Shown one piece after another: positions 34,716 to 45,248 of a DNA stretch of 64,000 bases; within the stretch, counting starts at the first letter, position 1; each line of letters starts with the position of its first letter. This DNA comes from SSC3 sp963769585 (GTDB lineage Bacteria > Actinomycetota > Actinomycetes > Propionibacteriales > Nocardioidaceae): positions 1,550,001-1,614,000 of the forward strand of contig CAVYMJ010000006.1 of NCBI GenBank assembly GCA_963769585.1, written 5' to 3'. The translations under genes were made by a program, and so were the position numbers. The notes below the pieces were generated by a model. It was given only the letters and a program-made list of their open reading frames with translations, was not told where the DNA came from and did no database searches.

Positions 34716-36623
34716 TCAGTCGACGTCGACGAGGTTCTCCCCGCGGTCGAGCGCGGTGACGTCCTCGACGATGCTGCGTGCCAACGACTGGGCCGAGAGC
34801 CCGATGCTCTCCAGGATCTTCGCGCGCTTGGCATGGGCGAGGAAGTGTTGCGGAATGCCGTGCAGCCGGACGGGAGTGTCCACCCTCGCCTCGTTGAGCG
34901 TTTGGAGCAGCACTGCTCCGCAGCCACCCACGATGCCGCTGTCCTCGACGGAGACAACGAGACGGTGTGCGCGCGCCAGGTCGACGAGAGCGGGGTCGAC
35001 CGGCTTCACCCAGCGCGGGTCCACCACGGTCACGCCGATCCCCTGGTCCACCAGCCGCTGGGCGACCTCGACGCTGACCGAGGCCATGGCTCCGACGCCG
35101 ACGATGAGCACGTCCTTGGCTCCTGTGCGGACCAGCACATCGCAGCCCCCTGCCCGGTCGACCGCTTCGAGGTCCGCGATGGGCGGGCCCTTGGGGAAGC
35201 GCAGCACGGTCGGGGCATCGCTGACCTGCACCGCTTCTCGAAGCAGCTCGCGCAGCCGGGCTCCGTCGCGGGGCGCCGCGAGCCGAAGCCCGGGAACCAC
35301 CTGAAGGATGGACATGTCCCACATGCCGTTGTGCGAGGCTCCGTCGTCGCCGGTCACCCCGGCGCGGTCCAGGACGAAGGTCACGCCGCACCCGTGCAGC
35401 GCTACGTCCATCAGCACCTGGTCGAAGGCCCGGTTGAGGAAGGTGGAGTACACCGCGACGACAGGGTGCAGCCCACCCATCGCCAGACCGGCTGCGCTCG
35501 TGGCGGCATGCTGCTCGGCGATGCCCACGTCGAAGGTGCGTTCAGGGAAGCGCGCCGCGAACCGATCGAGGCCGACCGGGTGCAACATCGCGGCGGTGAT
35601 GCCGACCAGGTCGCTGCGCTCGTCGCCCAGGCTGACCATCTCGTCGGCGAAGATGTCAGTCCAGATCGTGCCCTTGGGAACCTCCAAGCCCGTCTCCACG
35701 TCGAACGGCCCCGGCGAGTGGAACTGGTCCGCCTCGTGCCGCTCGGCCGCGTCGTACCCGAAGCCCTTCTTGGTCAGCACGTGCACGATCACCGGGCCGC
35801 CGAACCGCTTGGCGTTGGCCAGGGCGTCCTCGAGAGCATGCTGGTCGTGGCCGTCGATGGGGCCGACGTACTTCAGACCGAGATCCTCGAAGAGCCCCTG
35901 GGGGGCGAAGGCGTCCTTCACGCCCTTCTTCATCGCGTGTAGGGCGTCGTAGACCGCCGGTCCGACCCCCGGCACGCCGTTGAGCCTGCGCTTGACCGCG
36001 TCGAGCATGGGTTCGTAGCGAGGGCTGGTGCGGAGCCGGGTGAGCGCGGTGGCCAGGCCCCCGATGGTCGGCGTGTACGAGCGGCCGTTGTCGTTGACCA
36101 CCATGACCAGCTTGCGAGCCGGGCCGCCGCGGTCCTGGTCGGCGATGTTGTTGAGCGCCTCCCAGGCCATGCCGCCGGTCAGGGCGCCGTCACCGATCAC
36201 CGCCACGACGTGTCGGTCCTCGCCCCGGATGGCGTAGGCCTTGGACAGGCCGTCGGCATAGGAGAGCGCCGTCGAGGCGTGGGAGTTCTCCACCAGGTCG
36301 TGCTCGGACTCGGCCTGGCTGGGGTAGCCGGAGAGGCCGCCCTCGGTACGGAGCGTGTCGAAGCGACCCGCGCGGCCGGTGAGCATCTTGTGGACATAGG
36401 CCTGGTGACCGGTGTCGAAGACGACACGGTCTGTCGGGGAGTCGAAGACCCGGTGGATCGCCAGCGTCAGCTCGACCACGCCAAGGTTCGGTCCGAGGTG
36501 GCCCCCTCGGGGGGAGCAGGTGGTGACCAGGCGGTCACGGATCTCGCTGGCCAGCGCAGCCAGCTGGGCGTCATCCAACCCCCGGAGGTCACGGGGACCC
36601 GTGATCGACTCGAGATGACCCAT
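34716..36623 (-). CDS. dxs: 1-deoxy-D-xylulose-5-phosphate synthase
   Basis: 635 residues from the ATG at 36623; the frame open to 36776 includes unlikely sequence. Thiamine-diphosphate enzyme of the MEP isoprenoid pathway joining pyruvate and glyceraldehyde 3-phosphate. Motifs: 'SRGGHLGPNLGVVE'-type N-terminal His region (as 'GGHLGPNLGVVELTLAIH'), 'DTGHQAYVHK', ThDP/Mg motif 'GDGALTGGMAWEALNN', and the catalytic Glu in 'GIAEQHAATSAAGLA'. In other actinobacteria dxs also lies near acn. Nothing odd in length or motifs. Confidence 0.97.
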   Translation of the reverse strand: MGHLESITGPRDLRGLDDAQLAALASEIRDRLVTTCSPRGGHLGPNLGVVELTLAIHRVFDSPTDRVVFDTGHQAYVHKMLTGRAGRFDTLRTEGGLSGYPSQAESEHDLVENSHASTALSYADGLSKAYAIRGEDRHVVAVIGDGALTGGMAWEALNNIADQDRGGPARKLVMVVNDNGRSYTPTIGGLATALTRLRTSPRYEPMLDAVKRRLNGVPGVGPAVYDALHAMKKGVKDAFAPQGLFEDLGLKYVGPIDGHDQHALEDALANAKRFGGPVIVHVLTKKGFGYDAAERHEADQFHSPGPFDVETGLEVPKGTIWTDIFADEMVSLGDERSDLVGITAAMLHPVGLDRFAARFPERTFDVGIAEQHAATSAAGLAMGGLHPVVAVYSTFLNRAFDQVLMDVALHGCGVTFVLDRAGVTGDDGASHNGMWDMSILQVVPGLRLAAPRDGARLRELLREAVQVSDAPTVLRFPKGPPIADLEAVDRAGGCDVLVRTGAKDVLIVGVGAMASVSVEVAQRLVDQGIGVTVVDPRWVKPVDPALVDLARAHRLVVSVEDSGIVGGCGAVLLQTLNEARVDTPVRLHGIPQHFLAHAKRAKILESIGLSAQSLARSIVEDVTALDRGENLVDVD

Positions 36624-36699
36624 CAGACCTCTTCCGACCTCACACAGTGGACCAGTCGAGTCTAGGCGGTCGGGAGCGTGAGACCAGCCGGTACCCGCG

Positions 36700-37641
36700 T
36701 CAGTGCACGTCGAAGACCGCCACCGCGGCCTCCTCCAGGCTGCCCAGCCAGACCCTGCCGTGATGCTCCCGCACACCGGTCACCAAGTGGAACTCACCGG
36801 CGGCGAGGTCCCGGTCGTGGACCAGCCGGCCGTCGTCGTCGAACGCCAGGACCCGTGCGGTGCGCTGCGGCTGGGGCTGGAGCTTCTGCGGCAGCCGGAG
36901 GGCCTGCTTGCGGAGGCCTCGGGGGATCTTGCTCAGCAGGAGCTCGAGAGTCGGATCCACTGGGGAGCCGATCGTCACCCAGATCAAGCCGTCGCTGCCC
37001 CGAGCGATGTTGTCCGGGTAGCCCGGCAGATCGGTCACCAGATGGTCCACGCGGCCACGCCTGGCTCCGGTGAGCCACCGTCGTACGACGGTGCGGCCGG
37101 TGGTCTCGGCGACTGCGACGAACGACTCGTCGGCTGACAGGGCCACCCCGTTGGCGAACCGCAGGCCCTCAACCAGGACGGTGACCGTGCCGTCAGGGTC
37201 GCGCTGCAGCAGCCGTCCGGAGTGGGTGTCCTCGACCATGTCGTGCTTCCACTGCTCGATGGAGAAGCGCCTGGAGGAGTCCGAGAAGTAGATGACACCC
37301 TCGCTGTGCACAGCCGCGTTGTTGCAGAACACCATTCTGCGCCCGCCCACCGACTCGACCAGCACCTCGAGGCTCCCCGTGGCTCGATCCACCGCGAGCA
37401 GGCCCCGGTGCGCGTCACAGACCAGGATCCGGCCGTCGGGGAGCCACTCCAGCCCGAGTGGCCGGCCGCCGGTGCGTCCGATCAGGACGGCCTCGCCGGT
37501 TGCAGGGTCGAGCTCGTAGAGCGAGCCGTCCTCGGTGCCGGTGAAGACGTGGCCGTCGTCGCCGACCAGCACGTCCTCGGCTCCGAAGGAGGGCACCGGG
37601 AAGACCTTGAGGGGCTCGTTGACCGACCGTGTCGTGGGCAT
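36700..37641 (-). CDS. SMP-30/strictosidine-synthase-like beta-propeller protein
   Basis: 313 residues. Repeated blade-like segments ('GHVFTGTEDGSLYELD', 'GRILVCDAHRGLLAVD', 'GLIWVTIGSP') suggest a six-bladed propeller. Conserved propeller elements include 'CNNAAVHSEGVIYFSDSS' and 'FANGVALSADESFVAVAET', matching the strictosidine-synthase-like/SMP-30 group, many of which are lactonases or esterases needing a metal. No signal peptide is seen. Substrate unknown. It lies upstream of dxs on the same strand with a 76-base gap. Confidence 0.82.
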   Translation of the reverse strand: MPTTRSVNEPLKVFPVPSFGAEDVLVGDDGHVFTGTEDGSLYELDPATGEAVLIGRTGGRPLGLEWLPDGRILVCDAHRGLLAVDRATGSLEVLVESVGGRRMVFCNNAAVHSEGVIYFSDSSRRFSIEQWKHDMVEDTHSGRLLQRDPDGTVTVLVEGLRFANGVALSADESFVAVAETTGRTVVRRWLTGARRGRVDHLVTDLPGYPDNIARGSDGLIWVTIGSPVDPTLELLLSKIPRGLRKQALRLPQKLQPQPQRTARVLAFDDDGRLVHDRDLAAGEFHLVTGVREHHGRVWLGSLEEAAVAVFDVH

Positions 37642-37657
37642 GTGCGGAGGCTATCGC

Positions 37658-38029
37658 TCACAAGCGCGCGACGAAGCGTCGTCCGCGGATCGCCTCCTCC
37701 ACCAGACCGACCGCTCGGCGCTCAGCCATCAGCCGGGCAGCCTCTGCCTGCCAGGTCTGCACCGCTGCGTCGACGGTGTCGGGATCTGCCACCTCCCGCA
37801 GCGCCCCGCGAGCCTCACTGATGCCCCGGCGTACGGCGGCCTGGCAGGCCTCGACGTGGAGCACCGCGAAACGAGCCAGGACCACCTCGTGGCGGCGCAA
37901 GGTCGGGTAGGTGCGGTACTCCGGCGGGCAGATGTCCAGCAGCCAGTTCCTCGCGGTGTGCTCCCAGCCCGGAGCCCCTGGTGGGTGGACCTGACGTGGC
38001 CAACCCGGAGGCGCAACCGACTGACTCAT
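37658..38029 (-). CDS. Hypothetical protein (conserved type, actinobacterial)
   Basis: 123 residues. A Pro/Trp-rich start ('PPGWPRQVHPPGAPGWE') leads to a helical body with 'WLLDICPPEYRTYPTLRRHEVVLARFA'. Such a Trp/Pro/Tyr/Arg-rich pattern is common in small actinobacterial proteins of unknown role. It lies 16 bases before the propeller gene on the same strand. No catalytic residues recognised. Confidence 0.68.
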   Translation of the reverse strand: MSQSVAPPGWPRQVHPPGAPGWEHTARNWLLDICPPEYRTYPTLRRHEVVLARFAVLHVEACQAAVRRGISEARGALREVADPDTVDAAVQTWQAEAARLMAERRAVGLVEEAIRGRRFVARL

Positions 38030-38123
38030 GCGAGCATCATACGACGTCGATCGAACAGGTGTTCGACTGGCCTAGAACAGCCCTCTTGACCTCAAGTGGA
38101 CTTGAAGTTGCACGCTTTCCTGC

Positions 38124-38819
38124 ATGACAAAGAACTCCCCTGTCGCGGTCGTCACCGGCGCCTCCCGAGGTCTGGGGGCCGCCCTGGCTCACGCACTCAG
38201 TTCCGACGGCTGGCGTCTGGTCCTCGACGCCCGCGACCATCACGTCCTCGAACGCAGCGCTCCCGCCGACGCGTGCCTGGTCCCCGGTGACGTCACCGAC
38301 CCTGGCCACCGGACCAGGCTGGCAGAGGTCGCCGCGGGCCTTGGCGGCGCCGACCTCTTGGTCAACAACGCCAGCACCATCGGAGCCAGCCCGCTCCCGG
38401 CCCTGGCTGACCTCCCGGTCGAGGTGCTCGACGACATCCTGTTCACCAACGTCGTCGCTCCGGTCGCGCTGACCCAGGCACTGCTCCCCCAGCTCCTGGC
38501 GGCGGGCGGCACGGTACTCAACATCACCTCGGACGCGGGCGTCGAGGCGTACGAGACCTGGGGCGGGTACGGCGCCAGCAAGGCGGCCCTCGACCTGGTG
38601 AGCCGGGTGCTCGCTGTCGAGAACCCCACCCTGAAGGTGTACGCCGTCGACCCCGGTGACCTGCGCACCAAGCTGCATCAGGATGCCTACCCCGGCCAGG
38701 ACATCTCCGACCGTCCCGAACCCGAGACCGCCGTACCGGCCCTGCTGAGGCTGGTCTCCGGTGACCTGCCCAGTGGCCGCTACCGCGCCGTGGACCTCTC
38801 GTTGCAGGCTGTCCGATGA
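38124..38819 (+). CDS. SDR family oxidoreductase
   Basis: 231 residues. Classical short-chain dehydrogenase: TGASRGLG (11-18), NNAS (81-84), catalytic Tyr149 and Lys153 with the Ser in 'LNITSDAG'. The cofactor-binding residue after the second strand (Asp in 'LVLDARD') slightly favours NAD(H). It overlaps the QueA-like gene (ATGA, 38816-38819), so the two are translationally coupled. The substrate is unknown. A link to nucleoside metabolism through its partner is only a possibility. Confidence 0.85.
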   Translation: MTKNSPVAVVTGASRGLGAALAHALSSDGWRLVLDARDHHVLERSAPADACLVPGDVTDPGHRTRLAEVAAGLGGADLLVNNASTIGASPLPALADLPVEVLDDILFTNVVAPVALTQALLPQLLAAGGTVLNITSDAGVEAYETWGGYGASKAALDLVSRVLAVENPTLKVYAVDPGDLRTKLHQDAYPGQDISDRPEPETAVPALLRLVSGDLPSGRYRAVDLSLQAVR

Positions 38820-39835
38820 GCATCTCCTGGATCCAGCCCGCAGCCGAGGCGACCTCCACACCGGAGTCCCGAGGGCTGCGGCGCGACCAGGTCCGCATGC
38901 TCGTCGCCACCCCCAGCGGGGTCACGCACGCGTCGGCCTCCGACCTGCCCGACCACCTCGACCCCGGCGACCTGCTGGTGGTGAACACCAGCGCAACGCT
39001 GCCCGCGGCGGTGGGGCTGCGGCACCGGCGGCAGGGCCAGGCCCTGCACGTCTCCGCCCAGCTCGACGACGGCACGTGGGTGGTCGAGCTGCGCCGCCAC
39101 GACAACGGCGGGCCAGCGAGCGACGTACGAACGGGCGAGCTGCTCCGGCTGCCCGGGCACCAGTTGCTGCGCGTGCTCGAGCCCCACCCGGCCGGCCAGA
39201 CCCGGCTGTGGCGCGGGAGCCCGCTCCCTGGCCGGGACTCCGCCGACTACCTCTCCGAGCACGGCTACCCGATCCGGTACAGCTACCTGGACGGTCCGGT
39301 CGAACTGGAGGACCTGCAGACGGTCTACGCCACGCATCCCGGAAGTGCCGAGATGCCCAGCGCCGGCCGACCCCTGTCCGAGAGCACCCTCGTGCGCCTG
39401 GTGGCCAAGGGTGTCGTGGTCGCGCCCGTGGTTCTGCACACGGGGGTCTCCAGCGCCGAGGTCGATGAACCTCCGCAGCCCGAGCGCTTCACCGTCCCGG
39501 ATGTCACCGCGCGCCTGGTCAACGAGACCCGGCGAGTCCGGCGCCGCGTCGTCGCGGTCGGTACGACGACGGTGCGCGCACTGGAGTCAGCGGCGGTCGG
39601 GAGCCGAGTGCACGCCGCCACCGGATGGACGAGCCTGGTCCTGGCCTCCGACCGGCCCTCACGGGTGGTCGACGGCATCCTCACCGGCCTACACGACCCG
39701 CAGTCGAGCCACCTGCACCTGCTCGAGGCCGTGGTGGGGCGGCCGCTGCTCCGGCGGGCGTACGACGAGGTGGCCACCGGTCCGCACGCCTATCTGTGGC
39801 ATGAGCTGGGCGACACGATGCTGCTGGTCTCGTAG
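38816..39835 (+). CDS. QueA-like S-adenosylmethionine:tRNA ribosyltransferase-isomerase
   Basis: 339 residues. QueA fold features: 'LLVVNTSATLPAAVGLR', 'PIRYSYLDGPVELEDLQTVYATHPGSAEMPSAGRPLS' and 'VVAVGTTTVRALESAA'. Authentic QueA transfers the ribosyl part of SAM to preQ1 in queuosine synthesis. Many actinobacteria lack the rest of that pathway, and none of it is in this window, so this paralogue may act on something else. It is coupled to an SDR gene upstream. Family assignment is strong; the reaction is uncertain. Confidence 0.85.
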   Translation: MSISWIQPAAEATSTPESRGLRRDQVRMLVATPSGVTHASASDLPDHLDPGDLLVVNTSATLPAAVGLRHRRQGQALHVSAQLDDGTWVVELRRHDNGGPASDVRTGELLRLPGHQLLRVLEPHPAGQTRLWRGSPLPGRDSADYLSEHGYPIRYSYLDGPVELEDLQTVYATHPGSAEMPSAGRPLSESTLVRLVAKGVVVAPVVLHTGVSSAEVDEPPQPERFTVPDVTARLVNETRRVRRRVVAVGTTTVRALESAAVGSRVHAATGWTSLVLASDRPSRVVDGILTGLHDPQSSHLHLLEAVVGRPLLRRAYDEVATGPHAYLWHELGDTMLLVS

Positions 39836-39864
39836 CAGGCTCGGGCGCCCGCTAGCCTGCCCGG

Positions 39865-40095
39865 ATGAACAGACTGGGTGACCTCGCCGAGCTCCTCGGC
39901 GTCTCCGAGACGGGGCTGGCCATGCTGGACGGTGTGGCGCCGACCGACCTGGATCGGCTTCGCGACGCGATCAAAACTGCTATGGCCAAGCAGGACAAGG
40001 CCATCGCCGACGGCGTGGAGAAGAGCCTGCACGCGATCCCGCGTCCGCTGCGCGGCAGAGCACGGGCAATGATCTTCCCGGGAGGACGCGCATGA
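39865..40095 (+). CDS. Small hypothetical protein
   Basis: 76 residues, ATG at 39865. Helical: 'GDLAELLGVSETGLAMLDGVAPTDLDRLRDAI' looks like a short helical bundle. It overlaps the next gene by ATGA (40092-40095). Both proteins share helical segments with acidic/hydrophobic patterning and probably interact. Not recognised. Confidence 0.65.
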   Translation: MNRLGDLAELLGVSETGLAMLDGVAPTDLDRLRDAIKTAMAKQDKAIADGVEKSLHAIPRPLRGRARAMIFPGGRA

Positions 40096-41123
40096 GCGAC
40101 CTGATGGCGCGGATCGAGCTGCAGAAGCTGGCCGGAGTGATCGACCTCCAAGAGGCGGACCTGGCCTATCTCGCTCACCTCGGCGCCGACCAGCTGCGCG
40201 CTCTGCGCGAGACCGTCTCGACTGCCCTCTACTCCCGGCACGAGTCACGCTTCAGCCGGATGGCCGCGGTGAGCAAGCTGGTGCCTGCGGCCATCAGCGC
40301 TAAGGCGTCCGGCCTGGTCGGCCCTGCCCTGAGCGCGCAGATCGCTGGGGCGCTCGACCCCCAGCACGCGGTCAAGCTCGCGAGGGCGATGAAGCCTGAG
40401 TTCCTGGCCGACGTGACGACGTACCTCGACCCCGGGCGTGTCACCGAGATCGTCAAGGCGATGCCGCCGAGCGTCGTCGTTCCCGTCGGGCAGACCCTGC
40501 TCGAGCGCAGGGAGTTCCTCACTCTGGGACGGTTCACCTCCGTGGTCGACCCTGACACCGCCCTCGCGGCCGCCGAAGGTGCCGACGGCATGAGCCTGCT
40601 TCACCTCGCGCTCTTCACCGAGGACCGGACCGCTCTGGACGCGATCGTCAGCAGGATTGACGACGCGCGGCTCGGATCGGCGACCGCTGCGGCTGCGGCG
40701 AGCGGCGAGTTCGAGGAGGCGCTGGCCCTGATGTCGGTCCTGTCGGTCCCCAACCGGGCGCGGGTCATCGAGGAGGCGGCCCGGCTGAACGACCAGCAGC
40801 GCAACGACCTCATCGAAGCCGTCATCCGGAGCGACGCCTGGGCCATGCTCCTCGAGCCACTGGACCGCGTCTCCCACGATGCCCTCCAGCGGGTGGTGAA
40901 CGTGCCGGCGACCGAGACGACGGAGGTCCTCGACGTCGTGATCGAGAAGGCGATGAGGGCTGGACGATCCGATGTCTTCGAGCCCCTCCTCCTCGCGTTC
41001 GACGCCGCCCACCTCAAGGCACTGGCGGCTTCCCCGGTGCTGGCCCGCAAGGACTTCAAGGACTGGGTGTCCAAGACTCCCGGGCAGACCGAGCGACTCG
41101 CTGGTGTGCTGGCCAAGGTCTGA
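40092..41123 (+). CDS. Hypothetical all-helical protein with MgtE-N-like repeats
   Basis: 343 residues, no signal or membrane helix. It is built of short helical repeats such as 'PGRVTEIVKAMPPSVVVPVGQ' and 'NDQQRNDLIEAVIRSDAWAMLLEPLDRVSHDAL', resembling the superhelical MgtE N-domain repeats. A scaffold or regulatory role would fit, but no function can be assigned. It forms a two-gene unit with the preceding small protein and ends at a strong terminator. Confidence 0.7.
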   Translation: MSDLMARIELQKLAGVIDLQEADLAYLAHLGADQLRALRETVSTALYSRHESRFSRMAAVSKLVPAAISAKASGLVGPALSAQIAGALDPQHAVKLARAMKPEFLADVTTYLDPGRVTEIVKAMPPSVVVPVGQTLLERREFLTLGRFTSVVDPDTALAAAEGADGMSLLHLALFTEDRTALDAIVSRIDDARLGSATAAAAASGEFEEALALMSVLSVPNRARVIEEAARLNDQQRNDLIEAVIRSDAWAMLLEPLDRVSHDALQRVVNVPATETTEVLDVVIEKAMRAGRSDVFEPLLLAFDAAHLKALAASPVLARKDFKDWVSKTPGQTERLAGVLAKV

Positions 41124-41142
41124 CTCTCTCCGCACAGCAGCA

Positions 41143-41176
41143 CGGGCCCGCGTCCCCAGCAGGGGTCGCGGGCCCG
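41143..41176. terminator. Strong hairpin between convergent genes
   Basis: CGGGCCCGCG-T-CCCC-AGCA-GGGG-T-CGCGGGCCCG: a 14-bp stem with a matched T/T bulge and 4-base loop. It lies between the hypothetical gene ending at 41123 and the acn stop at 41194, so it can stop both transcripts. Confidence 0.8.
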
Positions 41177-41193
41177 CAGTGCGGCTTCCGGCT

Positions 41194-44010
<2,817 letters not shown>

Positions 44011-44103
44011 CAGCGGTCTCTCCTCGTTCTAGGTGTCCTCGCGGGACCCATCTTGCCGAAGCCGTCAACGCCCGGCGACGGGGGTCCGCCCTGCGTTCCA
44101 AAC

Positions 44104-44121
44104 TATCTTGATATCAAGATA
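44104..44121. promoter_or_regulatory. 18-bp perfect palindrome upstream of acn
   Basis: TATCTTGATATCAAGATA reads the same on both strands. It is the most AT-rich point of the gap and lies 94-111 bases before the acn start. An operator for a dimeric repressor of aconitase is likely, but I cannot name the regulator; no acnR-like gene adjoins acn. Confidence 0.55.
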
Positions 44122-44150
44122 CACGACTCACAGTAGTCCGCCTCGTTTGG

Positions 44151-44405
44151 TCATCGAAGCGTCACCGGCGGGGAGAACACCGCCACGCACTCGACGTGGT
44201 GCGTCATCGGGAACAGGTCGATGGGCCTGAGCGTGAGTGCGATCGTTTGCGACTGGCCGCCCACATCGGACCAAACTGGCCGCTGACCTGCGACGATGCC
44301 GCTGTTTCGCCTTGACATCGACAGAACGCCTTTGCGGGAGGTTGCGAATCAAACCGAGCCCAATCCGAGCCCTCCGGTCATCGGGCGCCGACAGTCGCAA
44401 ACGAC
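44151..44405 (-). repeat. Direct repeat copy A: displaced methyltransferase 3' end plus element end
   Basis: Minus-strand bases 44215-44151 encode 'DLFPMTHHVECVAVFSPPVTLR' and a stop, a near copy of the C-terminus of the RNA methyltransferase at 50575. The next ~190 bases have no match in that gene but recur in copy B (48423-48680); the last 63 bases agree at 53 positions by hand count. Similarity ends sharply at the stop codon on the left and at 44405 on the right. Interpreted as the distal end of an integrated element. Confidence 0.75.
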
Positions 44406-44593
44406 AGCTTCTTCAGACTCCCCCGAGCGCGGGCCTCGAGGTACCGATCCATGACCGCCGACGGGATTCGGCCGCGGCCGGAGACGACGATGTCGTTCGC
44501 GAACGCCCAGCGACGTACGTCAACGGGCGCGGGCGGCGCTGGCGCGAGCGCAGGCGCCGCTTCGAGGGCTCGTACGGCGAGGTCGCCGATCAT
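44378..44593 (-). CDS. Lsr2-type DNA-binding domain fragment
   Basis: 71 residues from the ATG at 44593, next to GGAGGAG. Residues 28-55 match the C-terminal domain of Lsr2: 'VRRWAFANDIVVSGRGRIP' followed by 'AVMDRYLEAR', with the RGRIP loop that inserts into the minor groove of AT-rich DNA. The Lsr2 N-terminal oligomerisation domain is absent. The last nine codons and the stop lie in repeat A. It may be a remnant of a full lsr2 or a free DNA-binding mini-protein able to compete with Lsr2. Confidence 0.6.
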   Translation of the reverse strand: MIGDLAVRALEAAPALAPAPPAPVDVRRWAFANDIVVSGRGRIPSAVMDRYLEARARGSLKKLSFATVGAR

Positions 44594-44599
44594 CTCCTC

Positions 44600-44788
44600 C
44601 GAGTAACGACCGCAGCAAGATTGTCCACGGAGGAACCTTCGATCAGGCGGCGATCGCGGACAAGGCTAATCGAGCGGTTGAGTTGGCGCGTCTTTGCCTG
44701 CGGGCACTATCCGCAGACAAATCTGAGATCCTGGCCCTGTCTGGATCGGCGCGGAGTCTGGCGCTGATCTTGGATGCACAAGATTGAG
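44600..44788 (+). pseudogene. C-terminal remnant of an unknown protein
   Basis: A plus-strand frame ending in TGA at 44788 reads as protein-like: '...FDQAAIADKANRAVELARLC' through 'LALSGSARSLALILDAQD'. No start codon or ribosome site was found, and codon use (AAA, TCT, TTG) is less GC-rich than the neighbours. It looks like the tail of a helical protein truncated by recombination. Identity unknown. Confidence 0.35.
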
Positions 44789-44812
44789 GCGCCACACGCC
44801 TCGTGAAGTGCC

Positions 44813-45110
44813 GTGAGGAGTGCTCCACGGTGCGCGTCCCATAAGACGAACCATGCGGTCGCGTCGCCAACGCCCAGCTTCCCGAATGCGGATCGTCACG
44901 CGGAGCGTGACCAGTGCGGGATCCGCCTACGGTTCCAGCGCCTCGCCATCCCCATCCTGCACGGCCGAACCCGAGCACTGGGCGAGTTGCTCCTGCACGC
45001 GCCACCCCCGGTCTTCACCGGCATGCTCGGGGATACCCCGGCCGTGCCGAGGCCATCGCCGCCGAAGCCGGCGCCACCTGGAAGCACTACCGCTGGCGAC
45101 GACTCCCGAA
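44813..45110 (+). pseudogene. Decayed integrase/recombinase-like C-terminal fragment
   Basis: Two adjacent frames joined by a -1 shift near 45031 read 'RTRALGELLLHAPPPVFTGM' then 'GYPGRAEAIAAEAGATWKHY'. This resembles the C-terminal end of actinobacterial tyrosine-recombinase-type proteins as I remember them. Neither the catalytic core nor a start is present. If right, it is the relic of the enzyme that moved this element. Moderate to low certainty. Confidence 0.4.
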
Positions 45111-45199
45111 GCCGTTCTCCCAGTTGGCCAGTAGGCCTGCGTCTCTGTCCGACCCCAGCAGATCCCATGAAAGGGCTCGGGTTCGACGGGCCCGGTCTG

Positions 45200-45236
45200 G
45201 GTAGCTCTACCGATGCGCGGTTCCACTGCGGGCGGG
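45200..45236 (+). promoter_or_regulatory. Promoter element shared with the DoxX gene (copy 1)
   Basis: The 20-mer GGTAGCTCTACCGATGCGCG (45200-45219), followed by CTGCGGG, lies 30 bases before the hydrolase start. It matches GGTAGGTCTGCCGATGCGCG at 47790-47809 before the DoxX gene at 18 of 20 positions. Probably a binding site for the LuxR-type regulator encoded between them. Confidence 0.5.
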
Positions 45237-45248
45237 GATGCTGGTCCC

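Noticed and set aside
44237..44767. 176-codon plus-strand frame in the island edge
   Set aside because: Antisense to repeat A and the Lsr2-type fragment, with Arg/Ser-rich composition; another frame is more protein-like after 44600.
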